Assembly (NCBI GenBank): GCA_941918925.1
Contig: OW799233.1
Span: forward strand, 46,585,341-46,649,340
Direction: 5' to 3'
Length of the DNA stretch: 64,000 bases
Origin: Phyto melanocephala
Taxonomy: Eukaryota; Arthropoda; Insecta; Diptera; Rhinophoridae
In this document: positions 34,480 to 45,367 of the stretch, one piece after another
Layout: every line of letters begins with the position of its first letter
Numbering within the stretch: the first letter of the stretch is position 1
Made by a program: the position numbers and the translations under genes
The notes under the pieces: generated by a model
Databases searched by the model: none
Seen by the model: the letters and a program-made list of their open reading frames with translations, nothing else
What the model was told of the DNA's origin: nothing

Positions 34480-34995
34480 TACGTGAATAGAAATTTCGAA
34501 GCGAAAGACAATCTAGCCGTTCTTGTAAAATTCCAATCGGAGAAATATAATTTGTATTTGACCAATTAAATTCTTGCTCGCAAGACAAAATATCTTGCCT
34601 TGCCTTCAAAGTACGATAATCTTTCTACAAAACGTTTCATCATATCAAGAGCATAAAAGGAAATCGGAGATATGTTAGCCTGTTCATATATAAATTTATT
34701 TGAATATCTTTTTCTAAAAGATTTAAAATTTTTTCCAATACATTTTCACAAAATATGCCGCTCATATAATTCCATTCCATTCATCATTGTCATAGAAATG
34801 CTTAACCATATTGGAAATGCGTATAGAAGGATTTGTCTTATACAGAAGTAATTTTGTTTTAACTGGTAAAGATTTTGCATTAAATAATCTGGTAAACGCA
34901 CCCTTAACCCGATTTACCTCCTCTAAATTATAAGACATGTGCTTATTAAATTTTAAAAGTTTGTTAAAGTTCACTCCAAGATATTTCATTGCCTT
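34480..34995 (-). pseudogene. Jockey-like LINE reverse transcriptase, C-terminal remnant
   Basis: The minus-strand translation reads MKYLGVNFNKLLKFNKHMSY, a linker VKGAFTRLFNAKSLPVKTKL and LLYKT. After a frameshift it continues as LYAFPIWL, ERHIL, KCIGKNFKSFRKRYSNKF and further, to about 34555. The YLGV...L.FNKH and R.IL..CIG patterns are those of the thumb and post-RT region of Jockey-clade LINEs. The catalytic RT core is not present. It is 5'-truncated and frameshifted, hence dead. Confidence 0.78.
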
Positions 34996-37244
34996 CTAAT
35001 AAAATATTTAAATATCAATGCTCAGATTTTAAGCTCTTTGTGTATTAACCTTTGCATACTTTTAGGACTTATCATGTCGGTGCTCAAATGAATTAATGAT
35101 CTTAGTGTAGTATGCTCTATTTCATTTATTTTGGCCCATATCAAATAATAATGCGTAATTTTTATATTTATCTCTTGTTTTTCATTTGCTTATAAGCAAC
35201 AGACAGAACAATATACAAAATAATTATTTATTTAAATTCTTTATACTTCTCACCGTTGAACAAAAAACGGAAATTATTTAAATTTTTTCTATTGCATGTA
35301 TGTACGTACAACTGTTTATGTATGCACTGAGTAAATTCATGATCCTGGGCACTTTCATATTCTCACCAAATAAAATTTATATTGCAAAATATTGAAGAAA
35401 TTTTTACACTTTGTACGTTTTATGGCAAATAAATTGTATGATTTTATTTTATGGAACCCGCTATAAAAACGTTAAATCAGAGTAAGTGAATTTTGCCATG
35501 TGTATAATACATAGTTTATATGTTTATGTTGCCTGCCAAAAGCATGCAGATTAATTAATAACAAAACGAGAGTTGGAAAATATATAAATCGGATGTAAAT
35601 CCTTTAAAGCTGTAGGGATTTTAAAATGTAATAATAAATGATATAGCAAATAAACAAAAAAAAAATAAGAAACTGTAAATTTATTTTCAGATTTTATTTT
35701 TTCTTTGAAGATAGAGAAGAAAACAAAAACAAAATTAATGATAGCAGCCTTAAGGTAAACAATGGTTTATGTTGTGATTTAAAAGTAGACTTATAGGAGG
35801 TGGTTAATTTTTTACTTTATTTTTATTCTACACATACACTTTTTTATCAATCAAATTAAAGTTTAGCAAATTGTTGTATATAAAATATAAAAAAAATAAA
35901 AAAAAATATTTTATTAACCTTTTTCTAAAAAAAACAATTTATTATGAAATATGGGACCTCAAAAACGAATGAGGAGTAAAATTTAAATCACTTTTTGTTT
36001 TAGTATAAATATTTACTCTTTAGGCTTTGTATGTGTAAGAATAAGTTAAATGACGCCTTAAAATATGCAAGTATTTGTGCTTAAATGGTAAAACAAATTC
36101 GAGCAAAATAACAAGTGCGGAATTAAAACTATTCTAATCAGAATGTGCAATTGAACTTTCATGTTTATCTTACAACTCTTTTTTAAACTTTAATGAAACA
36201 TTCCTAGTATAATAATTTAATATAAATAATATTGACGACCTTAACTAGACATCTGATTTCACATAGACTCTCTCCTTTCAATCAATATCAAAATCAAATA
36301 TAACAAGTTAGTGTGCAAAATTTCTTTAAATTTCATCCTCTCAATAATTCTAAAGAACTCTGTGATTAAGTCTATTACAAATACCAATATAAGCGATTAA
36401 TTAGAAACTACAGCTTTTGTGAGTAAAAAAAATCTTTTTAGTTGGCATATGGTTTAGCATTAAAGCTAACAATTTATTAAAGATTACACAAAACATTTTT
36501 TCCCTTTTTGTTAAAATATGCCAGACAATAATTGAATTAATTAATCATCGAAAATTAGGTCAAGCTTAATTTAGATAAAGCAAATCCCTTTTTTTCCGGC
36601 ACGCAATATCCCTTCAGTGAATAAATAAATATAAAGCAGACAGGAAAGAAACCATTCTCGCCATAGAAGACTTTTAGCACTAACAACAAACAAAGACTAA
36701 CGTAATAAAGTCTTAACATCTTTTGTTTTTTTTTTTTTGTAAATATTAAAGATGCAATAAAAGTAATGAATATTTAAATAAATAAGTGAAGAGGTTAGTA
36801 AAGAAATGTTAAGTAAAGTATATATTTAGGATAAAAAAAACGGTTGAGAACCTTTGCAAGCATTTGCAAATTAAACAAATCATGCAAAAACAAATTTTGT
36901 TTCATATTTTTTGGTTTAAAAGTCTTTATTAATCTATTTTCTTAAAGTAAGCTAAAGTAATTCTACAAAAGGAGTGATGATACCCATTATTTAACACACT
37001 GTTGTATATTTACGGAAACTGAAGAGTAAGGCTTGATAGCTAGAAGTAGTTAGACACTGTGTGGGCATGTCACTACCTACTTTAAGAACAATATAATAAA
37101 TTGGTAAAAAGTACAAAAAGTTTATAAGAATTGTAAATGCTTATAGTAAACTATGCCATATGTTTTAGGTGGGCGTTAAAATAGACACGCCACGGCTATT
37201 TCTGCTAATACACTCAACATAGATATTGCAATATAGAGTCCTTT
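34996..37244. other. Long AT-rich stretch without recognised features
   Basis: No ORF with family resemblance, no terminal repeats and no RNA gene. This is the longest stretch that may be ordinary unique DNA of the locus. Confidence 0.45.
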
Positions 37245-37618
37245 ATTATACCCACCAGACAGTGAAAAAGTGTATATATAGGCTTGTCACTCCGGGTGAA
37301 ATTTCTACAACTTTCATTTCCGGCCCCATAAAGTGTATATTTTCTGTAAGCTTATGAATAGGGGAGATGATTAAGTTTTGTCAGTCTGTCCGTCCGTCTG
37401 AACGTCTGTCCGTGTGCGTGTTGAAATCCACTTTTTGAAGCCCCCCGATATCACCTGAACCCACGTGATGTATAAGAATATTAAAAATATTCGGGAGCAG
37501 ATTGGTATTGAAAATCAGAAATATCGGTACATAAACAATTAAGATATGAGCAAAAAACCAGGACCACCTCGTTCTTTTCACAACAACGACAACATACAAC
37601 ACATACATAAATAAATGA
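37245..37618 (+). mobile_element. Mini-me/DINE-like repeat, 5' half
   Basis: Contains 'tatacccaccagacagtgaa', 'aaatttctacaactttcatt', 'ccccataaagtgtatatttt', a (GTCY)n tract at about 37380-37415 and 'tcgggagcagattggtattg'. It stops soon after 'acaacatacaacacatacat', so the tRNA-like, T-rich and 3' modules are missing. Confidence 0.78.
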
Positions 37619-38172
37619 TTAAGGAAAAACATTATATGGTAGGTTGACGTAAGTGTGGGCGTTTCATTCATATTTTCGTTGATGGGCTTTAAAGTTGCAA
37701 AGTCCTCATTTTGCATTGATATTTTGTATTTGAATTTGCCACAATCTCCTTCCGATCATCAAGCACAAAAATTTAATAGATTTATTTATTTTTTTAATTT
37801 CTATAACTTCCATATTTTGGAAACAAATAAACTGAGTGATCCACAAATTGATAAAATGAGTCACTAGATTTTAGCTCTAAACTTTAATGACTTTCACCCA
37901 CTCAGTCTATGTGAAAATGGAATTGTAATATACGTTTAAGTTCTCATATACGTCTTGTGGTCAAAGCGGTTAGTTGCCAAATTTACCTGGTTTCGAAAAG
38001 GCATTCCATTCTGGTGGTGTCGGCAAAATATACTTTTTTAGATTATTCTTTCACTATCACACTTAAAAATTCTGTATAAAAATAAAAATATTAAAAAATA
38101 AATTCTAGTCTGAATAAAATTTTAAAGATTTGGTAGAGCCAAAAATAGCGCTCCTATTTGTATTATATTAAA
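37619..38172. other. Intergenic DNA, nothing certain
   Basis: Near 37985-38030, 'accctggtttcgaaaaggca'-like text is similar to text at 12200-12240. No gene. Confidence 0.3.
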
Positions 38173-38545
38173 CTAGAAAAGTCCGGATTGCGTTGCTACG
38201 CCACTTAACGAATAAAAATGTATTCTGAATTTTAATTGAATATCAAGTACAAAAAGCTAAACATTATAACTTCTTTTATGGGCGTGGCCCTGCCCACTTT
38301 TCTAATCACGAAATTGTATAGTCATGACAGCTTAATATGTGAGCTAAGTTTCGAAAAAATCGGTCAAGTGGAAGTAGCTAAAATTTATAACTAATTTTTT
38401 ATGGGTGTGGCCCCATCCACTTTTTACCACCCATAAACACTCCCTGGTATGTGTGCAACAACTTGCTAAAGTTTGAGTCCGATCGGTTGTACTGTTTCGG
38501 AGTCTATAGCTAACACACACAGAGTTCTACTTTTATAATTATAGA
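38173..38545 (-). mobile_element. Nonautonomous Helitron-like element, family B, full ends
   Basis: On minus it starts TCTATAATTATAAAAGTAGA preceded by A and ends ...CTAG followed by T, the A/T-flanked arrangement expected for Helitrons. It has fewer internal ~120-bp units than the 8.7-kb copy. It ends about 230 bp beyond the stop codon of the 38774-39835 gene. Confidence 0.8.
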
Positions 38546-38589
38546 TATTTTATTTAGCTTGTTGCTATAGCAAAATCAATTTTATATTC

Positions 38590-38595
38590 TTTATT
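38590..38595 (-). terminator. Candidate poly(A) signal AATAAA
   Basis: The canonical hexamer on the minus strand, about 180 nt past the stop codon of the cysteine-rich gene and just outside the Helitron. In AT-rich DNA a chance hexamer is quite possible. Confidence 0.3.
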
Positions 38596-38773
38596 CTAAA
38601 ACATAGAATTGTTATTGCAGAAAATTATTAAACCGTATTCACATAAAAATCGCCAGAACAAAATTTTAGTGGTAAAAACTCGTAGACTGCTTTAAACATT
38701 GAATTAATGACAAGAAATTTATAGGACAGTATAAAAATGTGTCTTTCTAATAATTCTAATAATGAAATAGTTT

Positions 38774-39835
38774 TTAATTTTCCTCCTCATTGTTCTTATC
38801 TTGATTCTCTTCTAAAGCAACATTTTCTGGCTTTACTTCTTCCGGCTGATTTGCCTCGTTCTCATCCTTTTTCAAGCACATTTGAGGATCACAACCAGGT
38901 AAAACTTCAGTAGGCTCTTTCTCTATCTTCTCTACATAATAAAGGTTCATGTCTGGCCTGGTCCATATACTATCAATCCAGTTTATATCAAACTGATATT
39001 TAGCACAAGAGCAAAAATTCCGCGAGCGATGGCATACCGGACAGTTGGGAGTTATAGTACGAGGATGTATAAGTTTTTGAGACTTTTTCTTTTTACAGCA
39101 GTGAGGACAGTTATGAGACTTCTTTGGTTGAGTTTCGGCACAAGGAGGTGGTTTGCCATAGACGAAATGTTCTCTGGCCTTGGCACAGAAACAACAATTG
39201 CAATCCTCTTGAGCTGGTTTCGCTTTGCGTGATTGCAAGCGATCATAGAACTTTTTGTAAACAACCAGAATTTTTGCCTCTATGCCACGTTGTTCATCAC
39301 ATGATAAACCCTCAAATTGAGCATAAGATTCAGCTGTCTTTTTGGCAGCATGCACATAAACACATTCCTCCGAAAACGACGACTTGTCATTCTCTTTACC
39401 ATCTTGCAGCTCAGCGTGGGGTCTGTAGTAGAAAGCCTTAAAGCCTCGTTTAATAATATTATAGCACAAGTGAGCCTCTACACGATTCATTAGACACTTT
39501 CTACCCAATTCATGGAATATATCCTCTTTGCGTAATCTCTTCGTTGGCTTCGAATCTAAACAATAGCACACCAAATCGTAATGCAGAAAGAAGTAGGTTA
39601 TAATGTCGACAGCCGTTTTTGCTTTGCACTCATGTATGCCGCACAAAATCATAATTTGTGCCAAAGTGTGCGACAAATCTATGACATTCTCTAAGAAGAT
39701 GGAAGAACCTGTGAGTTCTTGTTCAGCTGAGACACATTCAGTTGTATTGCGGTCGACGAGACCTAGATAAGCGTGCCGTTGACATTCTTTGTGTTTGCAA
39801 TTAGTGCGACATTTGAATTGGTTTAGTGACTGCAT
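38774..39835 (-). CDS. Uncharacterised cysteine-rich protein, single exon, 353 aa
   Basis: The only intact gene in the window. I start it at the ATG at 39833-39835 (MQSLNQFKCR); the frame stays open 20 codons further but offers only a TTG there. The product has 26 cysteines. These include C-x3-C-x4-C near residue 9, a CNCCFC cluster near 212-217, CPHCC near 243-247 and CPVCHRSRNFCSC near 265-277, which could bind zinc. The middle is basic, and the last 30 residues are Glu/Asn-rich. I see no signal peptide or membrane segment and cannot name the family. Codon use is mixed and far less AT-rich than the flanks, and no stop interrupts it, which argues for selection. Single-exon cysteine-rich genes nested in repeats are often testis-expressed in flies, but this is only a guess. 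It is flanked by transposons on both sides. Confidence 0.85.
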   Translation of the reverse strand: MQSLNQFKCRTNCKHKECQRHAYLGLVDRNTTECVSAEQELTGSSIFLENVIDLSHTLAQIMILCGIHECKAKTAVDIITYFFLHYDLVCYCLDSKPTKRLRKEDIFHELGRKCLMNRVEAHLCYNIIKRGFKAFYYRPHAELQDGKENDKSSFSEECVYVHAAKKTAESYAQFEGLSCDEQRGIEAKILVVYKKFYDRLQSRKAKPAQEDCNCCFCAKAREHFVYGKPPPCAETQPKKSHNCPHCCKKKKSQKLIHPRTITPNCPVCHRSRNFCSCAKYQFDINWIDSIWTRPDMNLYYVEKIEKEPTEVLPGCDPQMCLKKDENEANQPEEVKPENVALEENQDKNNEEEN

Positions 39836-40338
39836 TATTGAGAAGGATTTATTTTCAAGGATTTCTTTTATTATTTTTTCTTTTTTTTTATACAAAAAAT
39901 TTTGTTTTATATTGTTTCTAAAACACTTTTTGCCGTTTTATTTTTATGAAATTCTGAAAGTAATTGAAGAGTTCATTTTGCGGACATGTCAAGAGTCGCA
40001 AAGTAGTTTTAAAAGTACTGCTGACATTTAAACTGTCTTACAAAATAAAGTTTTTTTTTGTTTAAGTTTTATACCTATATTTTTCTTAAAAATCAACTTT
40101 TGCAAGATATTTGCTTAATAGAAAAGAATCTTGTAAAGATTTTAATCAACAATCTCTTATATACATTTTGCAAAAAAAAAAATATTTCGACAGAAAATTC
40201 TTTTAGACACAATTTTGTTTGTTTGGAAGAAGCTATACAAAATTCTTAAATAAAACTTCTATAATTCGTAATTATAGAAGATGTAAAGACCTCAATAAAA
40301 ACTCTTATACTATTACAGAAAAAGACTTAACACAATGA
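39836..40338. other. 5' flank of the cysteine-rich gene
   Basis: AT-rich. It holds the TATA-like box at 39904-39913 and, toward 40240-40330, short 'actcttatac' motifs like those of the satellite at 46.6-48.1 kb. No other gene. Confidence 0.4.
39904..39913 (-). promoter_or_regulatory. TATA-like box upstream of the cysteine-rich gene
   Basis: Reads AATATAAAAC on the minus strand, about 70 nt before the ATG. That would leave a 5' leader of roughly 40 nt. The AT-rich context weakens the call, and no initiator motif was confirmed. Confidence 0.3.
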
Positions 40339-40346
40339 TTTACAAG

Positions 40347-41543
40347 TAGGGTTTGGGAACCGGGAATTCCCGGGAATGAACCATTTAATATTCCCGGAAA
40401 AATTTTGCTCTTATTCCCGGGAAAACGGGAAATAAAAAATATGTAGTATATTAGGAAATATATTAAATTTATTTTCAATTTCTTATCTGTTTTGGTAAAT
40501 TTAGAGAATATTTGAATAAAAAGTAAGGTTTTTAATTTGCTAGCGTTTTTTAATTGTTAAGTATTTACAACTTTTCTCAAATACGAATATGGAAAAGAAA
40601 AACAAACATCGTCGGTCAAAAAATATTTCACGCCAAAGTTAACGACGTTCTGGAATTATATATTATAAATTTTCTTGTTTTCTTGTATATAAATGTTTTT
40701 TATAACAACCGTAAACCCAGCAGTAGTTTCCGTGGTTCATTTTTATAAATATAATTGTATGTACAAATTGTTTTTAAAAGTGGTCACAGAATTTGTAGTA
40801 TAATTTTTTTTATTTATGATTGAATTTTTCTAATAATACTTTTTATAAAATTCACTTTGTTTAGAAGCAAAATGTCTGAAGTCTAGAACTATTTTCAAAA
40901 AGTAGACAACGCAGTATAATGTAATATTTTCCCAAAAGGTTAATGTCCAAGGGCGGTAGTACTAGTGGTCTCATACGGCACCTTATTTTGGTTCATAAAA
41001 TAAAATTTGAAAACGATTCTTAAACACCTGCACCAAGTAAAAAAATAATTCCAGCATTAAAAGTTTTTTAGACACCCAAACATTACCAGAAATTGTTTCA
41101 AAATTGGCAGCAGTCAATGGAATATCTATTCGAACAATTACACAAAGTTCTTTTATTCGTCAAAATTTTTTCAGTAAAAATATAACAAAATATGAAACCA
41201 ATATCGAGTCAAATTTGTAACAATTTGTGGTGTGCTCTTGTATTAGACGAGTGGAGTAGTGTTGCTCAAAAAAAGTATCTGTTTACATGGCAATAATTAT
41301 TTTTATAATTTGGGTTAAGTTCATATTTCCGGAAGATGTAATGCTGACACAATAAGGACTCTAATGGAAAATAAACTACTACTAAAACAATAAGTTATTA
41401 ACCAAATCGTGATGTTAAAGTTAACAAACATTGTTTATTTTAAAAGAAATATTATTTTCGGGAATCCCGGGAATTCCCGGGAAGACGATTTTTTAATTCC
41501 CGTTTCCCGGGAAAGTAAAAAGGCCGGGAAATCACAAACCCTA
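40347..41543 (+). mobile_element. hAT element with degraded transposase and exact 8-bp duplication
   Basis: The ends are TAGGGTTTG... and ...CAAACCCTA, with target duplication 'tttacaag' at 40339-40346 and 41544-41551. Both ends carry several 'cccgggaattcccggg' subterminal repeats, probable transposase binding sites. Inside, plus-strand fragments include GSTSGLIRHLILVHKI (BED-finger-like H-x5-H end, about 40955-41005), LPEIVSKLAAVNGISIRTIT in part, and LVLDEWSSVAQKKYL (about 41238-41285), a hAT catalytic-region signature. Most of the transposase is missing, so it is nonautonomous. Confidence 0.92.
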
Positions 41544-41736
41544 TTTACAAGTGAAAGCTGCTATACAAAAATTTTTTATATAAAAAAATTTTAATACTCA
41601 ATTGGAGACAGACACATTGTATACAGGGAAACAGTATTTTATGAAATAAAATTGTAATTTTGTATTTAAAAGAACTTTTATGCACAATTCGCTCTACAGA
41701 AATCGGTTGTATACAATAACTAAGCTAGCTTCTTAA

Positions 41737-42002
41737 GCCTTTAGTACACGAAAGGTAAAAAGCCACATACACATGTGGGCCTGACGTCACTAAAATGTTC
41801 AGCACTTTGTTTACATATGAAAAAAAAATTCGCAGTGGCTGCATGTGGTAAGATTTTTCTATGACTCGAAATGTATTTTAGTTCCAAAATGCAAATGAAA
41901 CACATTTGGCCGAAGCGAATACATTTATGCTTTATGATGACGTCAAAATTACGTCACATCCACATGCGTATGTGGCTTTTTTTAATTTTGTGTACTACAG
42001 GC
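41737..42002. mobile_element. 266-bp MITE flanked by TTAA
   Basis: The ends GCCTTTAGTACACGAAA and, read inward from the right, GCCTGTAGTACACAAAA are inverted. The inverted match continues through 'aaagccacatac.catgtgg' and 'tgacgtca'-type sequence. TTAA lies at 41733-41736 and 42003-42006, the piggyBac-type target. Noncoding. Confidence 0.75.
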
Positions 42003-42019
42003 TTAACAAGGTCTAGTTG

Positions 42020-42715
42020 TCTTAAGAGCTGAAGCCTACTGACCATTTCAAGCGTAGTAAATGCACCGAATGTTTGGTTAAACAACCAAAAGTTAATGGT
42101 GACTTTACAAAGAAAATCATCTTTAGCGACGAGATACATTTTTACATCGTTAATAAGCAGAATTTACGCATTTGGGCAAATGAGAATTCACGAGTGATTG
42201 CTGAAAAGCTTATACATTTAGAATAAGCGAATGTTTGGTGAATTTTATAGGCTGGCAGGTTCATCGGACCATACTTTTTCGAAAATAAGGTCGGCCAAGC
42301 AGTTACCATGAATGGGGCTAGCTATAGCAGGATGATAACGGACTTCTTGTAGCCAAACATTGAGGATAATGATCTGGATGAATGGTGCCACACCGCCGAC
42401 CAAACAATGTCTCTTTTACGCGAGAAGTTTTACGGCCATGTTGTCGTACATCGCGGTGATGTTATTGGCCGCTATGATCATGTGATTTGACACCGTTGAA
42501 CTTATTTATTTTTTTAAAAGAAAAGGCCAAAAACAATTCAAGAGCTAATGAACAAGATAATTCGACACATTACATTGAAGCTCAATTATATTTTAGTATC
42601 ACTGAAAATATATGTATTCCATTGACTAGAAGTTTTGCCACCGAAGCCGTAGCTAGTAACTGAACGATATGTTTTCACACAAGATTGTCTCAGATCCTTC
42701 CAACATAATAAAATA
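42020..42715 (+). pseudogene. Mariner-type transposase remnant, C-terminal two thirds
   Basis: Across frames: ELKPTDHSKRSKCTEWL is approximated, then KIIFSDEIHFYIVNKQNLRI (first catalytic Asp), IANENSRVIAEK-like, GPYFFENKVGQAVTMNGASY, RMITDFL, NIEDNDLDEWCHTADQTMSL (second Asp region partly deleted), REKFYGHVVVHRGDV and KTIQELMNKIIRHI near the C-terminus. A Tc1/mariner-superfamily transposase with several stops and frameshifts. It starts directly beside the TTAA MITE, and the N-terminal HTH is missing. Confidence 0.8.
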
Positions 42716-42757
42716 TATAGAGATGATTCTCTGCAAGGTGTTTGCTTTATTTACAAA

Positions 42758-43697
42758 CTAGCTAATACCCGGTGTGCTTCGCCACCCCCATCGTAATGAA
42801 ATAAAAATTTTATAGTTCAAAAATATATTTATTTTGCAAGTGCCATGCCTACTATTACTAAATCAACCATTTTTTATTCAAATAATCATATAGACGTCAA
42901 AGTGTCTCTTGCAAAATTTGGGTACTCTAACTATTATCACTTCCCAGATATACGAATTTTTGTATTTAATTCATATGGCAGGTGCCACGCCCACTATTAC
43001 TAAAGCATCCATTTCTTACCAAAATAATCATATATATGTAAAAGCTTCTCGTGCAAAATATGGGTACTCTAACTGTTATCGAATATACGAATTTTAGTAT
43101 TCAATTTCGAGAAATGTTTATTTGGGTGTCAAAGTTACTCTTGCAAAATTTTAGTACTCTAATCGATATCGTTGCCCCGATGGACTAGTCAGCAGTGTGC
43201 TGTTCTGCTAGTTTTGGGGTTGAGGGTTCGATTCCCGCCCGGAGACTCTGGACTTGTCTGCTTCCTTTCTATTCTATTCTTACTTTTCTATTCAGGTATC
43301 ACAATGGGATCAATATAATGGACCCAAGTGAGCTGCACAGCAGCTGCCTGTTCTACCTAACCTAATCGATATCGTTTTCCAAATATACGAAATTTAGTAT
43401 TTAATTCATGTGGCCACGCCTACTATTGAAAATGTTCGTGTGGATGTAAAAGTTTACCGTACTTAATTTGAAGACTCTAGCTTCATTAACTTTCGTGATA
43501 TATAATATTTAATACTTATTCTTTAATAGGGCGTGCCACCCCGCCCACTTACAATTTCAAACCAAAGTATAGCCGATAGTTCCTTCCAGACATACAGAAA
43601 GATTCTGTGAAAATTTCAAGGAAATCGGTCCAGCCGTTTAACCGTCTATAAAGCACAAACAAACATACAAACACACATTGATTTTTATATATATAGA
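42758..43697 (-). mobile_element. Nonautonomous Helitron-like element, family C copy 1
   Basis: On minus it begins TCTATATATATAAAAATCAA preceded by A and ends 'caccgggtattagCTAG' followed by T. The 5' part includes 'ctttatagacggttaaacgg' and 'gaaatttt'. Internal units contain 'gtgccacgcccactattac'-type text repeated about three times. It carries SINE copy 2 at 43174-43361. No coding. Confidence 0.85.
43174..43361 (+). mobile_element. tRNA-derived SINE, copy 2, inside a Helitron
   Basis: Head 'gccccgatggactagtcagc' with box B 'ggttcgattcc', a pyrimidine-rich middle, and tail 'tatcacaatgggatcaatat...ggacccaagtgagctg...acctaac'. A perfect 15-bp target duplication 'ctaatcgatatcgtt' lies at 43159-43173 and 43362-43376. 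The tail is longer than in copy 1 and aligns with the LINE 3' end at 4.55-4.61 kb. Confidence 0.93.
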
Positions 43698-44767
43698 TTG
43701 GTTGGACCACGCTGTATATAGAAAATTATCTTATAAAAAGAATTTTATGTAGAAAAACTTCTTATACAAACTCTTATACAAAAACGTTTAAAATATTTCT
43801 CTATAAGAAAATCTACTTCAGTTTAATAAATTATCTATTTAAAAAGCCATTTATCACACCTTCTTGCCCCGTATTAAAAAAATACATTTTTCATTCCAAA
43901 GGTAAACGCTAGAATTTTCCACGGAATAATTTACTTGAAATAGAAAGGATAATTGATTAAAAAGAAAGCCATGAAAACATTTTCCACTACATTGACATGA
44001 CCCTCATTTGAAGAGACTTTAAGTGCCAGTCTTTAAAAAATTACTTTTGTTGTAGTTGTTGTTGGTATATAGGCGTAAAATTTATGTGCATATAATTATT
44101 TTTATTACAAGATTTATAAAACACAATCTATACAACCAAAAAATCTATATCTAAGTATGTCTATGTATAACAACTTTAGTCTTTATGTGTGTTTTCCAGA
44201 AAAGCAAGAGCTTTAAGAAATGTGTTGTTATAAATAGCTTTTTGGTTTCAAAAAGCAACCACAAAATAAGGTTCGTTAACCGATATATAAGAGATAGAAA
44301 AAGATTTATGAGTGATAACAGAGAAAAATTTGTAACACAATGTGTTAAGGGAAATTTAAAAGATTCTAATTTTCAAATTTTATAGTTCTTGTGTTAGAGG
44401 ACTAGGCAACAAGTTAATAGTTTGTTATTATAGCAAATTTAAAACATAATTTAGTTTATTATTATTTTTTTTCTCATTGTTATTTGTTTAGTCTTAGGAT
44501 TGAGTAATAAGGTCCCTAAGGTATGCTTTTGAGAATCCAACAAGTTGTTTTTGCAGCGTAAATAAGAGAACTATAAATTAGAACTTGTACTTCATTACTT
44601 CCTTGTACATGTAATTTAATCCAACTTTGGCTTTATTTAAGTTTATAAATATATTTTGCTTTTATTAAGGTTTTATTTTTAAAGCTGATAAGTATGTTTT
44701 TTTTTTATATAAAAAAAAATGTATGCTTGAGGCGCCTTGCTTGAGGCTTTTACAAGTTTTTGTTGCA
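43698..44767. other. AT-rich intergenic DNA
   Basis: 43720-43830 contains several 'actcttatacaaa'-like units related to the satellite at 46.6-48.1 kb. The rest has no recognised feature. Confidence 0.4.
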
Positions 44768-45289
44768 TCTATATATATAAAAGTTAAACTCTGTGTGTGT
44801 TTGTGTGTGTGTGCTATAGACTCCGAAACCATGAAGCCGATCGAACTCAAACTTTGGCAAGTTGTTGTACACACTCCAAGGAGTGTTTATGGGTGGTAAA
44901 AAGTGAGCGAAGCTACGGCCATAAAAAATAAGTTATAATTTTTGGCTACTTGCACTTGACCGATTTTTAATACATATTGAGCTATTGTGACTTTATAATT
45001 TCGAGGTTAGAAAAGTGGGCAAGGCCACGCCCATAAAAAAGTTATAATTTTGAGGTACTTGCAATGGACCGATTTTTCTGAAACTTTGCATTGATTTATC
45101 TGTCATGACTATACAATTTTATGATTAGAAAAGTGGGCAGTGCCACGCCCATAAACAAAAAGTTATAATTTTTAGCTTCTTGCACTTGATATTAAATTAA
45201 AACGCATAATGCATTTTTATTCATTAAGATTAAGTTGATACGTTCATTATTCATTAAGTTGATACGCAACGCGCGCCGGGCTTGGCTAG
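44768..45289 (+). mobile_element. Nonautonomous Helitron-like element, family B, complete 522 bp
   Basis: Begins TCTATATATATAAAAGTTAA after an A, includes a (GT)n run and 'gctatagactccgaaacc', then internal ~120-bp units. It ends 'gcgcgccgggcttggCTAG' before a T. The best reference copy of family B in the window. Confidence 0.88.
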
Positions 45290-45367
45290 TAAAAAATATT
45301 TTTTAATAATTCATATTTTTTAAAGAATTTAAGCTTATTCAATAAAAATAGTCAAATTATAAATTGT

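Noticed and set aside
34324..34569. 81-codon plus-strand frame rich in Asn and Lys
   Set aside because: AT-rich low-complexity translation overlapping the end of a minus-strand LINE remnant.
39124..39441. 105-codon plus-strand frame and other frames inside the cysteine-rich gene
   Set aside because: They overlap the long minus-strand gene and have no independent support.
39836..39895. Twenty extra N-terminal codons of the cysteine-rich gene
   Set aside because: The extension begins at TTG, is Lys-rich and low-complexity, and the first ATG is at 39835.
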